Shown here: one piece after another, positions 46,419 through 57,170 of the stretch
Layout of the letters: each line of letters begins with the position of its first letter
Position numbering within the stretch: position 1 is the first letter of the stretch
Source: Datisca glomerata
Lineage: Eukaryota; Streptophyta; Magnoliopsida; Cucurbitales; Datiscaceae
Assembly (NCBI GenBank): GCA_003255025.1
Contig: QANY01005768.1
Coordinates: 2,208,847-2,272,846 of the forward strand
DNA length: 64,000 nt
Reading direction: 5' to 3'
Made by a program: the position numbers and the translations under genes
Notes under the pieces: generated by a model
Told to the model about the DNA's origin: nothing
What the model saw: the letters and a program-made list of their open reading frames with translations, nothing else
The model's database searches: none

Positions 46419-46880
46419 CTAGTAAAAAATTATTTGCTTCACATGTGTTCAACTAATTTGAATATATATGATTTTTAAAATTAATATTAAAATTAAAATA
46501 AATATATCATCTTTAAAATATATTCAAAATCTTAAGTAAATGCAGAATAGTAAAATTAATAGCTTGTTTATAAGGTCGATATCATTGTACTTTTTGCATA
46601 GTATAAAAATGATTTTATTTCATCAACTGGTTATATTCTTTAAATAATTATATCATATTAAGAGACAATCTCTCATATTTAGATATATTAATATGAATTT
46701 TCATGTTTCTGATAACAATAAATATTACACAATATTGAATTCATAAATTTTTAACGAACAATTATTATCGACTTAAAATTAAACATCCGTTACATAAGAT
46801 CTTGAAATCAATCTTTATGAATATTTACATTTCTAATTGTTACATTATCAAAATCTTTTAAATTACTTACCATCTACAAA
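46419..46880 (-). repeat. Copy C: right arm of the foldback
   Basis: Read on the minus strand from 46880, ACAATTAGAAATGTAAATAT, GAAACATGAAAATTCATATT, TCTCTTAATATGATATAATT and a final CTAG (46419-46422) match copy B end to end. B and C form an imperfect inverted repeat of about 450-bp arms around a ~130-bp loop (46286-46418). Confidence 0.7.
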
Positions 46881-46884
46881 TAAA

Positions 46885-47200
46885 TTATTATTGAATATAA
46901 CTGTATTGAGTGAATTAAATGAAAAAATATGTGATATATAATTAAAGAATAAAAATAAATATAAAAAATCTCTCCCCCTCTAAGTAATAACATACTCTTT
47001 CATCATTCCTATGTACAAAGGCGAAAACAAGCCAAAATAAAATAAAAATTAAGAATATGAGAGAGATGGGAAAATGTTAGAAACATAGAGTCCATTTACT
47101 CATTCACAGTCATAGCTTTATTCTCTCTTCACGCGTATAATTCACTCACCATCTCTCTGTAAAGACAAAATCGTGGATCTATCTCATCCCACCATTTCCT
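46885..47200 (+). promoter_or_regulatory. Presumed proximal promoter of the F-box gene
   Basis: The segment between the foldback and the CT-rich leader is AT-rich to about 47060 and then changes to leader-like sequence. No convincing TATA box is seen; TATAATTCACTC at 47136 is a weak candidate. The transcription start is not determinable by eye. Confidence 0.3.
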
Positions 47201-47260
47201 ATCTCTCCCTCTCTCCTCTCTCCTCTCTCCTCTCTCCTGTCTCTCCTGACTCTCCTCTCC
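47201..47260 (+). repeat. CT-rich microsatellite in the 5' leader
   Basis: Imperfect (CTCTCCT)n pyrimidine tract. Such tracts are common in plant 5' UTRs and core promoters. It lies about 220-280 bp upstream of the start codon. Confidence 0.75.
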
Positions 47261-47482
47261 AATTTCTTTCGTAGTACAGTTAGGGTTTGCCTCCTACTCT
47301 CTTTCCCTCTTGCAGCTAAAGCCATGAGATGCTTTTCTCTTCAGTGTTAGATCTATCTCATTATCGAAACCTATTTTTTCAGAAAACCCATCTGAACCTT
47401 CCGTCCTTTGACTGATCTGAATCATACCCACCATCTGTTTTCCCCTAAAATCGCAGTTTCTTCTTTTTCACTCTGTTTTACA

Positions 47483-48688
47483 ATGGCTTCTCTACGCTCA
47501 GATCTGACTTGCAGAATCTACCCTGAACCAGATTACATCAGCGTCGACAACAAGAACAGCTACGTGGACCACTTTGATCGCCTGCCTGACTCTCTCCTTC
47601 TCCTCATTTTCAATAAGATCGGCGACGTCAAAGCCCTTGGCCGCTGCTGCGTCGTTTCTCGTAGATTCCATTCTCTTGTAACTCAGGTCGAGAACATCGT
47701 GGTTCGAGTTGACTGCGTCATCTCCGATGACGACGCAGCTTACTCTTCCTCTTCCGATAAATCTCGCAGCCCCTTTTCCAATCTCTTCCGTTTGGTTTTT
47801 GGTAACATTGTCAAACCCTTCCAAGCGTTGGGCCAGTTCTTGGGTCCCAAACGAGTACCATCCTCCAATGGTTCTGGTTCTGGTTCTTCATCGTCTTCTT
47901 CCCTTGCTGTTGGGAGCGAAGATGATGCGGAGCTTGGTCAAGGTGGTGTAACTCATCACTCGCCCACCCAAGTTCTAAAGAATTTCAACGAGATTCGGCT
48001 CCTTCGTATCGAGCTTCCCAGCGGAGAATTGGGAATCGACGACGGTGTATTACTGAAATGGCGTGCTAATTTCGGGTCGACTTTGGATAATTGTGTGATT
48101 CTCGGTGCGTCTTCGGTTATTCAATCCGGCCCCATTAAGCCTTTGATACCTCAGGACGATGGAACCGATGAGTTTCGCTCTAGCAATGGCAGCCATGCTG
48201 ATGACAATGGAAGCATACCCGAATCCTTCTACATAAACGGCGGTCTCAAATTGAGAGTGGTTTGGACAATTAGCTCGCTGATCGCCGCTTCTGCAAGACA
48301 TTATTTGCTGCAACCGATAATTGCAGACCATAAGACATTAGATAACTTGGTGCTCACAGATTCTGATGGACAGGGCGTATTGTGTATGAATAGAGATCAG
48401 CTTGAGGAGCTACGGGTGAAGCCCTTATCGGCATCTTCAGCATCAAAGAGGACACTTGTACCCGCTCTGAACATGAGGCTTTGGTATGCTCCTCACTTAG
48501 AATTACCTGATGGGGTTGTGCTGAAAGGGGCGACTTTAGTTGCTATTAGGCCGAGCGAGCAGTCTGGGGCAAAGAAGGAGGTTTCTGATGTATCTTGGGT
48601 TTCAACTGCATTTGAGGAGCCTTATGGAACTGCGGCAAAGATGTTGGTGAAGAGACGGACTTACTGTCTTGAGATGAATTCTTTCTGA
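47483..48688 (+). CDS. F-box protein (At5g46170/At1g30200-like), 401 aa
   Basis: A single uninterrupted exon from ATG 47483 (context ACAATGGC) to TGA 48686-48688. The frame is open upstream to 47408, but with no earlier ATG, so 47483 is the start. The F-box lies at about residues 31-70 (FDRLPDSLLLLIFNKIGD, LGRCCVVSRRFHSL), followed by VENIVVRVDCVISDDD, a serine-rich linker (about 128-143) and a long conserved C-terminal region (ILGASSVI, LPDGVVLKGATLVAIRP, RRTYCLEMNSF). By family knowledge the F-box binds the SKP1/ASK subunit of an SCF ubiquitin ligase, and the C-terminal part would select a substrate, here unknown. No LRR or Kelch repeats are seen. Codon use and GC content stand out clearly from the flanks. 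It is the only intact host gene found. Confidence 0.95.
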   Translation: MASLRSDLTCRIYPEPDYISVDNKNSYVDHFDRLPDSLLLLIFNKIGDVKALGRCCVVSRRFHSLVTQVENIVVRVDCVISDDDAAYSSSSDKSRSPFSNLFRLVFGNIVKPFQALGQFLGPKRVPSSNGSGSGSSSSSSLAVGSEDDAELGQGGVTHHSPTQVLKNFNEIRLLRIELPSGELGIDDGVLLKWRANFGSTLDNCVILGASSVIQSGPIKPLIPQDDGTDEFRSSNGSHADDNGSIPESFYINGGLKLRVVWTISSLIAASARHYLLQPIIADHKTLDNLVLTDSDGQGVLCMNRDQLEELRVKPLSASSASKRTLVPALNMRLWYAPHLELPDGVVLKGATLVAIRPSEQSGAKKEVSDVSWVSTAFEEPYGTAAKMLVKRRTYCLEMNSF

Positions 48689-49860
48689 TCAGATTAATGA
48701 ATCCGAGGTAAATCTTCCTTTTTTGTTCTAATTCCTCTGCTAATGCATGACCTTCTGATCAAAGTTTCTTTACCTTATATTATGTAATTAAGTTGTGTAT
48801 TAGTATGGAAGGCACTATCATGATTGTAATTCTAGATCAACTAAGTTTCATGACCAACTGACGTTCAGAAAAACTCGGTTTAAAATTTGGCGAGTCTAGA
48901 ATTATTCCTATCATATGTAAACATTGACATCAGACTTTATAGACTGGATAAAGACTGTCTCTTGCGTATGGTTTTTTATCTTACGTATTTTCATGTGCTG
49001 TTTCCCCTAACTTGCATGTACCTTTACGCAATGAAGTTAAAAGGATGAGTAATTCTAGACCGACTGTTTATCGACCAATTCTTTTTAATTGATTAAGTGA
49101 TGTGTTAATCATTTATAGTTGGTTTTATCACTCGGCTAATTAAGACCTGATCTAGAACATGGTCAGTGTAGAATAACTCTAAATGATGAATTGATCCAGT
49201 TTTGTTTTGTGTTATGTGGGATAGAATTCTCATTGGCATAAGGAAGAGAGGTATTTAGCAATGATTTTTGGGATGTGGTGACCCAATATGTAGTCTATTT
49301 GAGTCAAATTTGTGGAAGAAGATGAACAAACACTAACTTCGTTTTAATTATCACCATGGCCAGAACTAAGCTAAGTCCATAACTTATAAATGGTTTCTGC
49401 TCTGTACTTATCATCTTCAGGCATTTTTCTTGCTGAAAATGTTATTTGCACTTGCGTAAATTGTAAGCTTTTATCTTATTGAGTTCGAAATCGGATTTTT
49501 TAGGTAAAATGGACAATGATCGAGGAAAGTGAGGAAAATAAAGCTTCCTTTTCTTTTTCCTGGAAACGGAAACTCGAAGAACAGTTTTGTTTCGATCATA
49601 GCTACACTTAACTGGAGTGTCCTGCCATCTCGACCGGACGACCACAAAGAGAGCTCGGATATGAACCGGTTACATTTTCTGCTTGAAGTGCAGCTACTGT
49701 TTTGTTTCCAAGTCCAGACGTATGATTGTAAGAGTACACATGCGAACTAGATGATGCTGTTAAAAGAACCTTTGAGCTTGTAATCCTTTCTGACTTTTTT
49801 TTATCAATCTTCTCTCTCAATATGTGAATATTGTAGGTATTATGACAATGTTATGCTAAT
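48689..49860 (+). other. 3' region of the F-box gene, probable 3'-UTR intron
   Basis: Twenty bases after the stop is GAG/GTAAAT (donor at 48708) and at 49503 TTTTTTAG, bounding a possible 796-bp intron. 49504-49860 is GC-richer than the intron and non-coding, like a 3' UTR exon. The intron carries a MITE at 49042-49182. Splicing is inferred from sequence only. Confidence 0.35.
49042..49182. mobile_element. ~140-bp MITE with ATTCTAGACC termini
   Basis: Left end GAGTAATTCTAGACCGACTG; the right end, inverted, reads GAGTTATTCTACACTGACCA. It shares the left terminus with the element at 21228-21515. A related single end (GAGTCTAGAATTATTCC) lies at about 48892. Size and termini indicate a non-autonomous DNA element. 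Confidence 0.55.
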
Positions 49861-49869
49861 GTGATATAT

Positions 49870-50387
49870 TTTGAAGTTCAACTTGACCAATAGTTATGAA
49901 TTTGCATTGCATGGCCATAGCCTTGTTATGTTGTTTTGTGGATTTTGATTTTCTACCATTGACGTTTGGCTCATCTGGACTGTTAGATGAGATATGACCG
50001 GAATAAATCTTGTCAAATGAAAACCAAAAAATAAAAACAAAATAATAAAAGAATTTCAGTTATGATCTTTTGGATCATTCAGTGACGTTATTACTTGACT
50101 TACTTTATTTACATCTGTTTGATACCATGACATGATGATAACATTTTTCTACGGATAATGTGTTATCATACTGTGATAATTTCATGCGCATATGTTATAC
50201 CATTATGTCACTATCTGATGCTCTGATCTGACAGCTCAAATGAGTCGAACTTCAATTAAGATTTTCAGTGTGTCGAGAATGGTAATCCTCGTTTACATAT
50301 CTTATGCCTTAAAAAGGGTATTGGAAGGGTATTGGATGGTGTTCTTCGATACTACAAAGGGGAGGGGAGGGGGAACATAGCATTTTT
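49870..50387. other. Intergenic DNA downstream of the F-box gene
   Basis: No gene seen. A G-rich run (AAGGGGAGGGGAGGGGGAAC) lies at about 50357-50376, just before the next inserted element. Confidence 0.5.
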
Positions 50388-50596
50388 AGTCCACACTTGT
50401 TTGATAGTTCGTACTGTACAGTACTAAAAAACAGTACAATATTATTTTAGTACTGTCTGACGTTTAATAAAAATATGGAGCTTGTATTAGTTATACGGTG
50501 AGAGTCTTTAGTCCCACCCACATGAGATAATTTAATCCCCTCCAAAAGGAGGGATTACACGGGACTAAAAAAATAAAACTGAAAACTTATGAAGAC

Positions 50597-51019
50597 TAGG
50601 GGTGTTCAAAATTATCCCAAACCGATCGAATCAAATAAAAAATAACCGGTTCGGTAAGTTCTTTATACGTGTTCTGTTTGATTTGGTTCAGAGAAATGAG
50701 AGAACTGGAGTTTCGGTTCGCTTCAGTTTGAAAATGTAGTGGTTTTCGAATCGGACCGAACCAAAACTTTAAATTTAAATTTTTTTATATATAACTTCTA
50801 AAACCGAACCAAACCAAACTGAAACAAAACTTTAATTTTATATATTTTTTCAATAATATCATTTAAAAATTATTTTTCATTAATAATACTCAACTGATAC
50901 GGTTCGGTTCAGTTAGGTTCTTTTAGCATGAACGGTTTGATTTTATCGCAAACCGAAGTTTCAGTTCAGTTTCAGTTTTTTACCAAAAAAACTGACAGAA
51001 CGAATCGTGAACACGCCTA
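50597..51019. mobile_element. Nested hAT-type MITE with 8-bp target duplication
   Basis: The element is 423 bp, begins TAGGGGTGTTCAAAATTATC and ends ...GTGAACACGCCTA; inverted, that end reads TAGGCGTGTTCAC. It is rich in AACCGAACC/GGTTCGGTT words, as is usual for this common plant family. Flanking 8-mers ATGAAGAC (50589-50596) and ATGGAGAC (51020-51027) form a target duplication with one mismatch, fitting the 8-bp rule of hAT elements. Confidence 0.85.
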
Positions 51020-51039
51020 ATGGAGACTAGCAATCGCAC

Positions 51040-51119
51040 GAAGCTTCGTTCCTGTAGGTGAACCTTCGCTTCTGCCAATGAAGCTTGGTTCCTGCCGATG
51101 AAGCTTCGTTCCTGCAATT
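51040..51119. repeat. 20-bp minisatellite, four exact-length copies
   Basis: GAAGCTTCGTTCCTGTAGGT, GAACCTTCGCTTCTGCCAAT, GAAGCTTGGTTCCTGCCGAT and GAAGCTTCGTTCCTGCAATT follow head to tail. The HindIII-like AAGCTT is kept in three of four. It sits 12 bp beyond the MITE target duplication. Confidence 0.95.
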
Positions 51120-51709
51120 GCAGTCTCTCCCTCTTTCGTCTCTTTGTCTTTCTCTCTATCTATCTTTCTATTTCATTTTTCTATTTGTCTTGTCCAATCC
51201 TTTCAACCCAACAATGGGAATCACATAAATTATTTGGGTTTCTTGTATTTTTATCTGAAGAGAAATTTCTTGACTATGTTATTGTGCATCTGTTGTTTTT
51301 TTTCTTTTACTATGGGTTACTGATTATTTTAATTGTGTTTGCATCAATCACTTTTTCATAAAACGTTTTTTAGTATATTAATTATTGTTATAATTGAATG
51401 AATTAGTTTAAATTTACTATTATATATCATGAATTAGATAATTTATTTTATAGTTGAAAATGTAAAATAACATGTTAATGAGTTTCAAATAGGTTTTTGC
51501 GGACCAAATCATGACAAATAGTTTTACAATCTAATACTATGATGTGTCAAATATTTTTATAAGTGTTACAGTTTTTTAACTAATATAGTATCAAACACTG
51601 TACAATATTATTTAATCCAATACAGCACAGTACAATACAGTACAGTCTGATAAATTTAATATAGTACTATATAATACTATTCTGACTGTTAAACGAGTGT
51701 AAAGGACTT

Positions 51710-52420
51710 ATCTATGGCATCTATTTGTATGATTTTGAGAAAGCTGGTTTATTTTCTTCAATGGGTCCTACAATGTCTCATAAAGAAAGAAGCTGAAGAA
51801 TCCAAAGTTTTTTTCATTTTGGGACTACAAACGGAAGCATGGATTAAAATATTAATGACTTTAAATTTGTGATTTAATGTCTCTTTAACAACATTAGAAA
51901 CTGTTTGAAAATTATAAGAACTGTTGAAATTGGTTTATTTAAAAGATTTAAATAACTGTTCAAACTTGCATCTAAATCCTTTACTTCATATCCTCTTAAC
52001 ATTAGACAAAATAATTTGATTGATAACTTAAAAGACCATCTCCTCTGCATTAAAATGTCGTGTGGTATAAAAGAGTGTAGATTACTAAAATGTTAAGATT
52101 ATCGAAAAATGTGGTTAAAGAAAAATATAGATACGGAATGTAGATCACCAAGTTTTGTTACATGTCTGAATTTTTAATGAAATTTTTTTGGAAATATGAG
52201 ATTACTTGTTTGGTATGTGAAATTTTTTTTGGAAAAGTTGTTTGTTTAAATTTTTTACAAATTATAAAGTAATTTTAAAATAAAAAAGAACATTAAATAC
52301 ATTTTTTAGATCATATATTATAATACAAACAAAAAAAATAAATATATGATTTGGAAAAAATCATTTTATACTCATGAGCGAAGATAAACAGTGCTGGACG
52401 ATTACAACTCATCCAATCTA
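51710..52420. other. AT-rich spacer, no gene
   Basis: No domain or RNA gene is seen between the TIR element and the LINE remnant. Confidence 0.55.
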
Positions 52421-53720
52421 TTGTGGATGACTCTTTGTAGCAGGATATCATCTCTGAAAGTGGCGTTGTTAAAGACAATCTCCCAGTTAAGTATCTAGGC
52501 ATTCATATTATCTCTATTGTGAAGTTCTAGTGGACAAGATCATTCAAAGGACAAAAGCTTGAGAGAATAAGCATCTCACATATGCGGGACGATTACAACT
52601 CATCCAGTCTATTCTTATTGCAGTGCAAAGCTACTGGGCCAGTTTACTTATTTTACCTAAACGAGTTTTGAAGAGTATTAATGCTGCTTTAAGGAATTTT
52701 TTATGGACAGTCAAGCATCATTTATCTGCTGGTGCATAGGTTTCTTAGAGTAAGGTATGTACTCCTAAAGACCAGTGAGGTTTAGGGATCAGAGATTACT
52801 ACTTAGAACATTGCTGTTGTCTCCAAATAGTTCTGGAGACTTGTGACTCTATCTAAAGATTCCTTGTGGGTGGTTTGGTGTAAGCACAACCTTCTTAAAG
52901 ATCACACTATTTTCTCTGTTAGAATGTCTTCTGACCCTACATGATCTTGGAGGAAGTTCATTAAAATAAGGGACAAGCTGGCTGGTTTTTGTGTTCACAT
53001 TCTAGACAGTGGTGCTAATACTCATTTGTTTACAGATCCTTGGCACCCCTAGGGGAACTTTATTTTCTATGGGAGGTAAGAACCTGGTTGACAGCTCAGG
53101 TTTGCCTCTCAATTCCCCATTATCTGTTCTTATCAGAAATAGCAACTGGTCATGGCCTAATGCAGCTGCTGAGGCCTTCTTGACTCACTGGGGGTTTAAC
53201 CTTAATTCAAGCTGCCAAATAGCAACTCTGATGCTTGGAGATGGAGTGCCAGTCATGATGGTTCCTTTTCCATTAAAGATACCTATAATGCTCTGAGTAT
53301 GCAAGGCCCTAAACAGTCTTGGGGGAAGCTGATCTGGTTCTCTGGGCATATTTCAAAATGCTCTTTTATTGCCTGGTTGGCTTTGCAGGATAATCCTTCT
53401 ACTAAAGATCTCATCTCAGCGTGGAATCACTCCATCGGTTTATCATGTATGTTTTGTACCTTAGGAGAAGAGTCTGTCCAACATTTGTTCTTCTCTTGTA
53501 ATGTTACTGTTTCTCTTGTTGGAGACCTGCTTTCTAGGAGTAATACACACTGCCATGCTCTCAATTTGACAAAATTCATCAGTTGGCTTGCTAATGCTTA
53601 TTCTGGAAAATCTTTTGCTATTGTTACCCTTAATCTTGTTTTTACAGTCTTTATTTACTGTATTTGGTTGGAAAGAAACAGGAGAGTTTTTCTTAGGGAA
53701 AATTACTGACTTTCTTGTTA
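52420..53720 (+). pseudogene. L1-like LINE remnant: RT C-terminal part and zinc-binding domain
   Basis: Plus-strand frames give LPVKYLGIHI (52480), GRLQLIQSILIAVQSYWASL then LILPKRVLKSINAALRNFLW (52590-52710), the typical end of plant L1 RT. Many stops follow. A zf-RVT-like segment at 53299-53709 reads ISKCSFIAWLALQDNPSTKD, CMFCTLGEESVQHLFFSCNV and IYCIWLERNRRVF. A ~30-bp piece (GACGATTACAACTCATCCA) occurs at 52398 and 52596, a local duplication. The 5' part, endonuclease and RT core are missing. Confidence 0.75.
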
Positions 53721-54079
53721 CTCTTAGGAAAATGTTGAGAATGATTAGGGGTCCATGGGGAGAATAAACGTATTTTTGACCCTATTCTTCTAGACAGGTG
53801 GATTTAATTTTCACCTGCTTTCTAGTCCTAGGCAGGCTTGCTTCTATTGAGATACTTGCAATCTGACATTTTATCACTTTTCTCACACCAAACAAATGAA
53901 TGTTCTGATAGAAGTCATCTTAAAGTTTCAGCAGTTTAAAAAAATTTTAAAAGCATTTTATAAATGTATGAAATTCTTGAAAGAATAATTGAATATCATT
54001 TTCTTTAGATTAACTTTAGCAAAAGAAAAATAAAAATATATCTGATTTTATCTCATAATGCAACATGAGAGAAAAACAC
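53721..54079. other. Spacer between LINE remnant and pararetrovirus
   Basis: Possible end of the LINE (TGAGAATGATTAGGGGTCCA at 53734), then AT-rich DNA without features. Confidence 0.45.
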
Positions 54080-55405
54080 TTATATTTTTTATTCTGAAAA
54101 CCTCTTGATTACAATGGAAGAAAATCCCTCCTTATATAGAGTTGGAGGGGGAAATACAGACAAATAGGTAATAGGAAACACCTACAGACCTAAAAAGCCT
54201 AAAGCAATAATTATTACAAAAGGACAAAAACCCAAAAGCCTACTTTTACAAAGCAACGATAAAGTTTTTACAAGACATGAAGCTACAGTTCGACTTTGAA
54301 TTATTACAACAAGATATAAGCAAAAAACAAATATAAGTGGGGAGACAGGTGGCAACACTACCAATTGCCTTTGGAGATGGGCTCATGGTCAGATCCAAAG
54401 TTGGCATATTCTTCGTCATATGGTGGGTCCTAAAAATATGCAAAGATGAAGTCATCAAGATCTTGGTGGACATCTATAGGAGGTGAGGTTAAGGGGCGTG
54501 GTTCAGATGGTGGAACAGGAAACTGTCTTAGGTCTGGGGAAAGACAGTCAAGTTGAAATTGGATGTCCGGCTAGTAGGGGTCTTGAGACTCAAATGGATA
54601 TGGATCCTGAGGGTGAGGAGAAGACAAACCACTGAAAATAAATGAGTGTTGGAACTCATGTAAAGCAAAGGAGGAATCTCCATAGGAGATTTGAGGACTA
54701 TAAGGGAATGATCCAAGAGGAAAACTATTAAAGTCATCATCGGCGGTGGATTCATTGAGTCTTGTTAAGGTCCGGCCCAGTTGGTCCACGAGTCATTTTT
54801 CATATTTAGGCCAAGCAGCAAAGGATTGCCAGAAATTAACATGGTTGTGCATATATAGAGTTCCATCGACAAAGTGAGTTCTCGGTGGAGGGTGTAGAAA
54901 CATAAAAAGGTATGTCTTTGTTTGCGAGGAGCTGTCTCCGTGAGAATTTTGTTGAGCTGACTTCTCCAGTACGGCAGAGGAGTAAAAAGTTGAAGAACTG
55001 TCACAAGGTGCGTGTGGGTATTAGCAGAATCATAAATATACTGGTATAAGGATATGGAGGGAATCTGGTGGCACAATAATGAAGAGTGGAAAGAGCCTAA
55101 AGATACCAGAGATATTCTTATGGAATAGCACCTTTAATGATGGAAAATGTGGTATAAGGGATGATCATATCAAAATGGTCTGGATATGGATGGATTTGAG
55201 TTTTTATGAGTAAAAGATGAAGCCAATAAAATAGAGTTTTGTGGCAAGATTGTTGACAGTAGTGGGACCATCAGGTTTAGGTCCTGGAGGGAAAATGGTA
55301 GCAGGCATGTTGAAAGGCATAGTGGGACTGGAATCGAGAGTATCAGAGAGAGTAAGAATAAAGATTGGCTGAGGAGAAGGAATGGCTGTAAGAGAGGAAA
55401 TGTCT
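54080..55405 (-). pseudogene. Inverted pararetroviral fragment: 3' coding end and non-coding region
   Basis: The part at 54990-55404 is an inverted copy of 58443-58870 with moderate divergence. Further along the minus strand (54990-54360) are short frames without a recognised domain, for example around 54765-55076. Because this piece reaches beyond the end of the plus-strand copy, it holds viral sequence not otherwise present in the window. It ends in the promoter-like region at 54080-54160. Confidence 0.65.
54085..54160 (-). promoter_or_regulatory. Pararetroviral promoter-like TATA and poly(A) signal
   Basis: The minus strand reads CTCTATATAAGGAGGGA (54143-54127), resembling the TATA context of caulimovirid genomic promoters, followed about 40 bases later by AATAAA (near 54090). 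This fits the start and terminal redundancy of a pregenomic RNA. Activity is not implied. Confidence 0.5.
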
Positions 55406-55471
55406 TCCCACAGCTTGGATAAATCAGTGGGCTGCAGTGAGGGCTCTGTATGATTTATCCAAGCTGTGGGA
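55406..55471. repeat. Perfect 21-bp inverted repeat at the pararetrovirus inversion joint
   Basis: TCCCACAGCTTGGATAAATC+A (55406-55426) is exactly inverted at 55451-55471 around a 24-base loop. It sits precisely between the two oppositely oriented viral pieces, so it marks the rearrangement joint. Confidence 0.85.
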
Positions 55472-56470
55472 GGACAGTTTCGTGAGGGCGTGCAAGCAGG
55501 AGTGATGGTTAAAATGCTTCCACAGCCCTCAGTTCCTTCTCAGCAACTTTCTTTATATGAGTTTCTAAAAAAAAACTGGCCATACAGACCTTCTTCCAAC
55601 CATGCACCAAAACTGGTTCTTCCAGTCCACTCTGTCTCTAGTCCTATTCCCTGCCTTGCCATGACGGAATCCAATGATCAGGATTTTCCACCTTTGACCA
55701 GATAAACCAATCCTGCTACGAAAGTATCTACCAGGCCTTCCTCCATCCCTATTAAGGTCACTCCTACAGGAGAACCTAGGTCTTTCCTTGCAGCTGAAGA
55801 AGTGCTTAATTGGCAATCAGAAAATGCTGTGTGCCAAGACTTTTTTTAAATGAAATGTTGTTCTTTGGAACGTCGTGATCTATAAAAACATTTTCAACGT
55901 ATGTCCGATAAGTACTACATGCGGAATGGAGCTAACGATGTCAACCTTAGACATAAGTTCATTGCCTTTCTCTCGGAAGAATTGTAACCTGAACTTCACA
56001 GGACCATTAATGCCCTTCACCGTGATATGACTGAAATTTCTCTCGGCGAAATCTATCAACTTGCATTGGCCACCCTTGATAAACAAAGTGAACAACAAAA
56101 GTTTTTTAAAGGAATGCTCAAAGGGGAATCAAAACTCCAATCAGCATGCACCAAGCCCTATCTCAAGATTAAATGAAATGCCCAAAAGGATTGTTCGTGT
56201 TCCAAGGAACGAAAACAGAAAAAGACCCACCGTTTTCCATCCCGGCGTCACTCTAGCACCAAGCCTTTTCTTCGGTATTTTAAGAAACGACATCCTTCCT
56301 CCCGTAAGTCTGATAAATGCTATATTTGTGGCCAGAAATGGCATTTTATAAAAAGCTGTCCTCATAAAACCAAAAGAGATATTCAAATGCTCCAACATCT
56401 ACAGACAGTCCTCCTCATCCAAGATGATGAAGACATTGAATCTGATGTGAAAGAACAGGCTAGCCGCAAT
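55472..56470 (+). pseudogene. Pararetroviral coat-protein region with zinc knuckle
   Basis: The plus strand has short coat-like blocks in several frames (for example LGEIYQLALATLDKQSEQQ near 56040-56100, then KPYLKIK) followed by basic, arginine/lysine-rich sequence and a CCHC knuckle CYICGQKWHFIKSC at about 56312-56353. This basic stretch plus knuckle is the RNA-binding end of caulimovirid coat proteins. Frame breaks occur at about 55705, 55850, 55990, 56175 and 56300. The start of the original protein is lost at the inversion joint. Confidence 0.65.
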
Positions 56471-57170
56471 GAGGAAACTCAATATGTATTACCATACTCC
56501 GCAGACGAGGCCAGCTGCTCCTCTGAGTTTGAAACCTACTCTGACTCTGCTTCTGACACATCATCTAAAGCTACTCCAATCATTTTCTTGGGTTCTCTTG
56601 GGGTCTTACATGACCCTCCTCCGAAAGAAAAAGCCGTTTCCACCAAACCCCATATTGAAATCAAGCTTCTTACTGACAAAATTTCCAAAGTTATTCCTGC
56701 CATTGGATTTTCAGATACTGGCTCTTGCAGAACAGTCATGAAACTTTGCCTCCCACCTCCAGAAGATTGGGTTCTTTATAACCAATACTTCTCTACTGCC
56801 AAAGGAAGTTTATTCAAAATTGAGTGGATTATAGAGAAACGTATTGGTCTTAAATTTTCCCAAACTGCATTCTCTGGATTAAGGTATTAGGCAGTGATCT
56901 TCCCGGAAAAGATATTTTAATTGGTTTTGATGTTTTCTCCCGCACAAAGAAACTCCAGATTTTATCCATTGGAATCCAGTACAAAGGCTTTTTCCGTGCT
57001 TATACCCCTGTTGGCAGTCTCCAAGAACTTCAACAAGTTCCTCCTGCTTATGCCCATCTTCGTGACCAGATTCTTCCCTACTGTGCTGATAGTCATGACC
57101 ATTTTTCCCATGCTTTTCCCCTCTAAAAAAATCAGCATTCTTTATTCGACTTCCTTTCAAACGAAATGAA
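56471..57170 (+). pseudogene. Pararetroviral linker and aspartic-protease region
   Basis: The open frame to 56890 has an acidic serine-rich linker (SSEFETYSDSASDTSSKA) followed by IEIKLLTDKISKVIPAIGFS then DTGSC, a retropepsin-type active-site signature. A stop at 56888 and a frame change follow. 56900-57170 continues in other frames without a clear domain, leading into RT. Confidence 0.6.

Larger units (their letters stand above)
50388..51707. mobile_element. 1.3-kb TIR element hosting a nested MITE
   Basis: Left end AGTCCACACTTGTTTGATAG; the right end, inverted, reads AGTCCTTTACACTCGTTTAA then CAGTC. Both sides carry clusters of GTACTGTAC/CAGTACA words (50410-50460 and 51600-51655) in inverted orientation. 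The target duplication is unclear. It contains a nested hAT-type MITE (50597-51019) and a minisatellite (51040-51119), and no transposase. Confidence 0.5.

Noticed and set aside
47408..47482. 25-codon N-terminal extension of the F-box protein
   Set aside because: The extension begins at TTG and contains no ATG; the first ATG is at 47483 with good context.
47498..48331. Antisense ORFs of 93-108 codons over the F-box gene
   Set aside because: They are reverse-strand shadows of a GC-richer coding exon; no independent motif.
53009..53296. Separate 95-codon gene in the LINE region
   Set aside because: It lies between RT and zinc-binding remnants in the same sense and is part of the decayed LINE.
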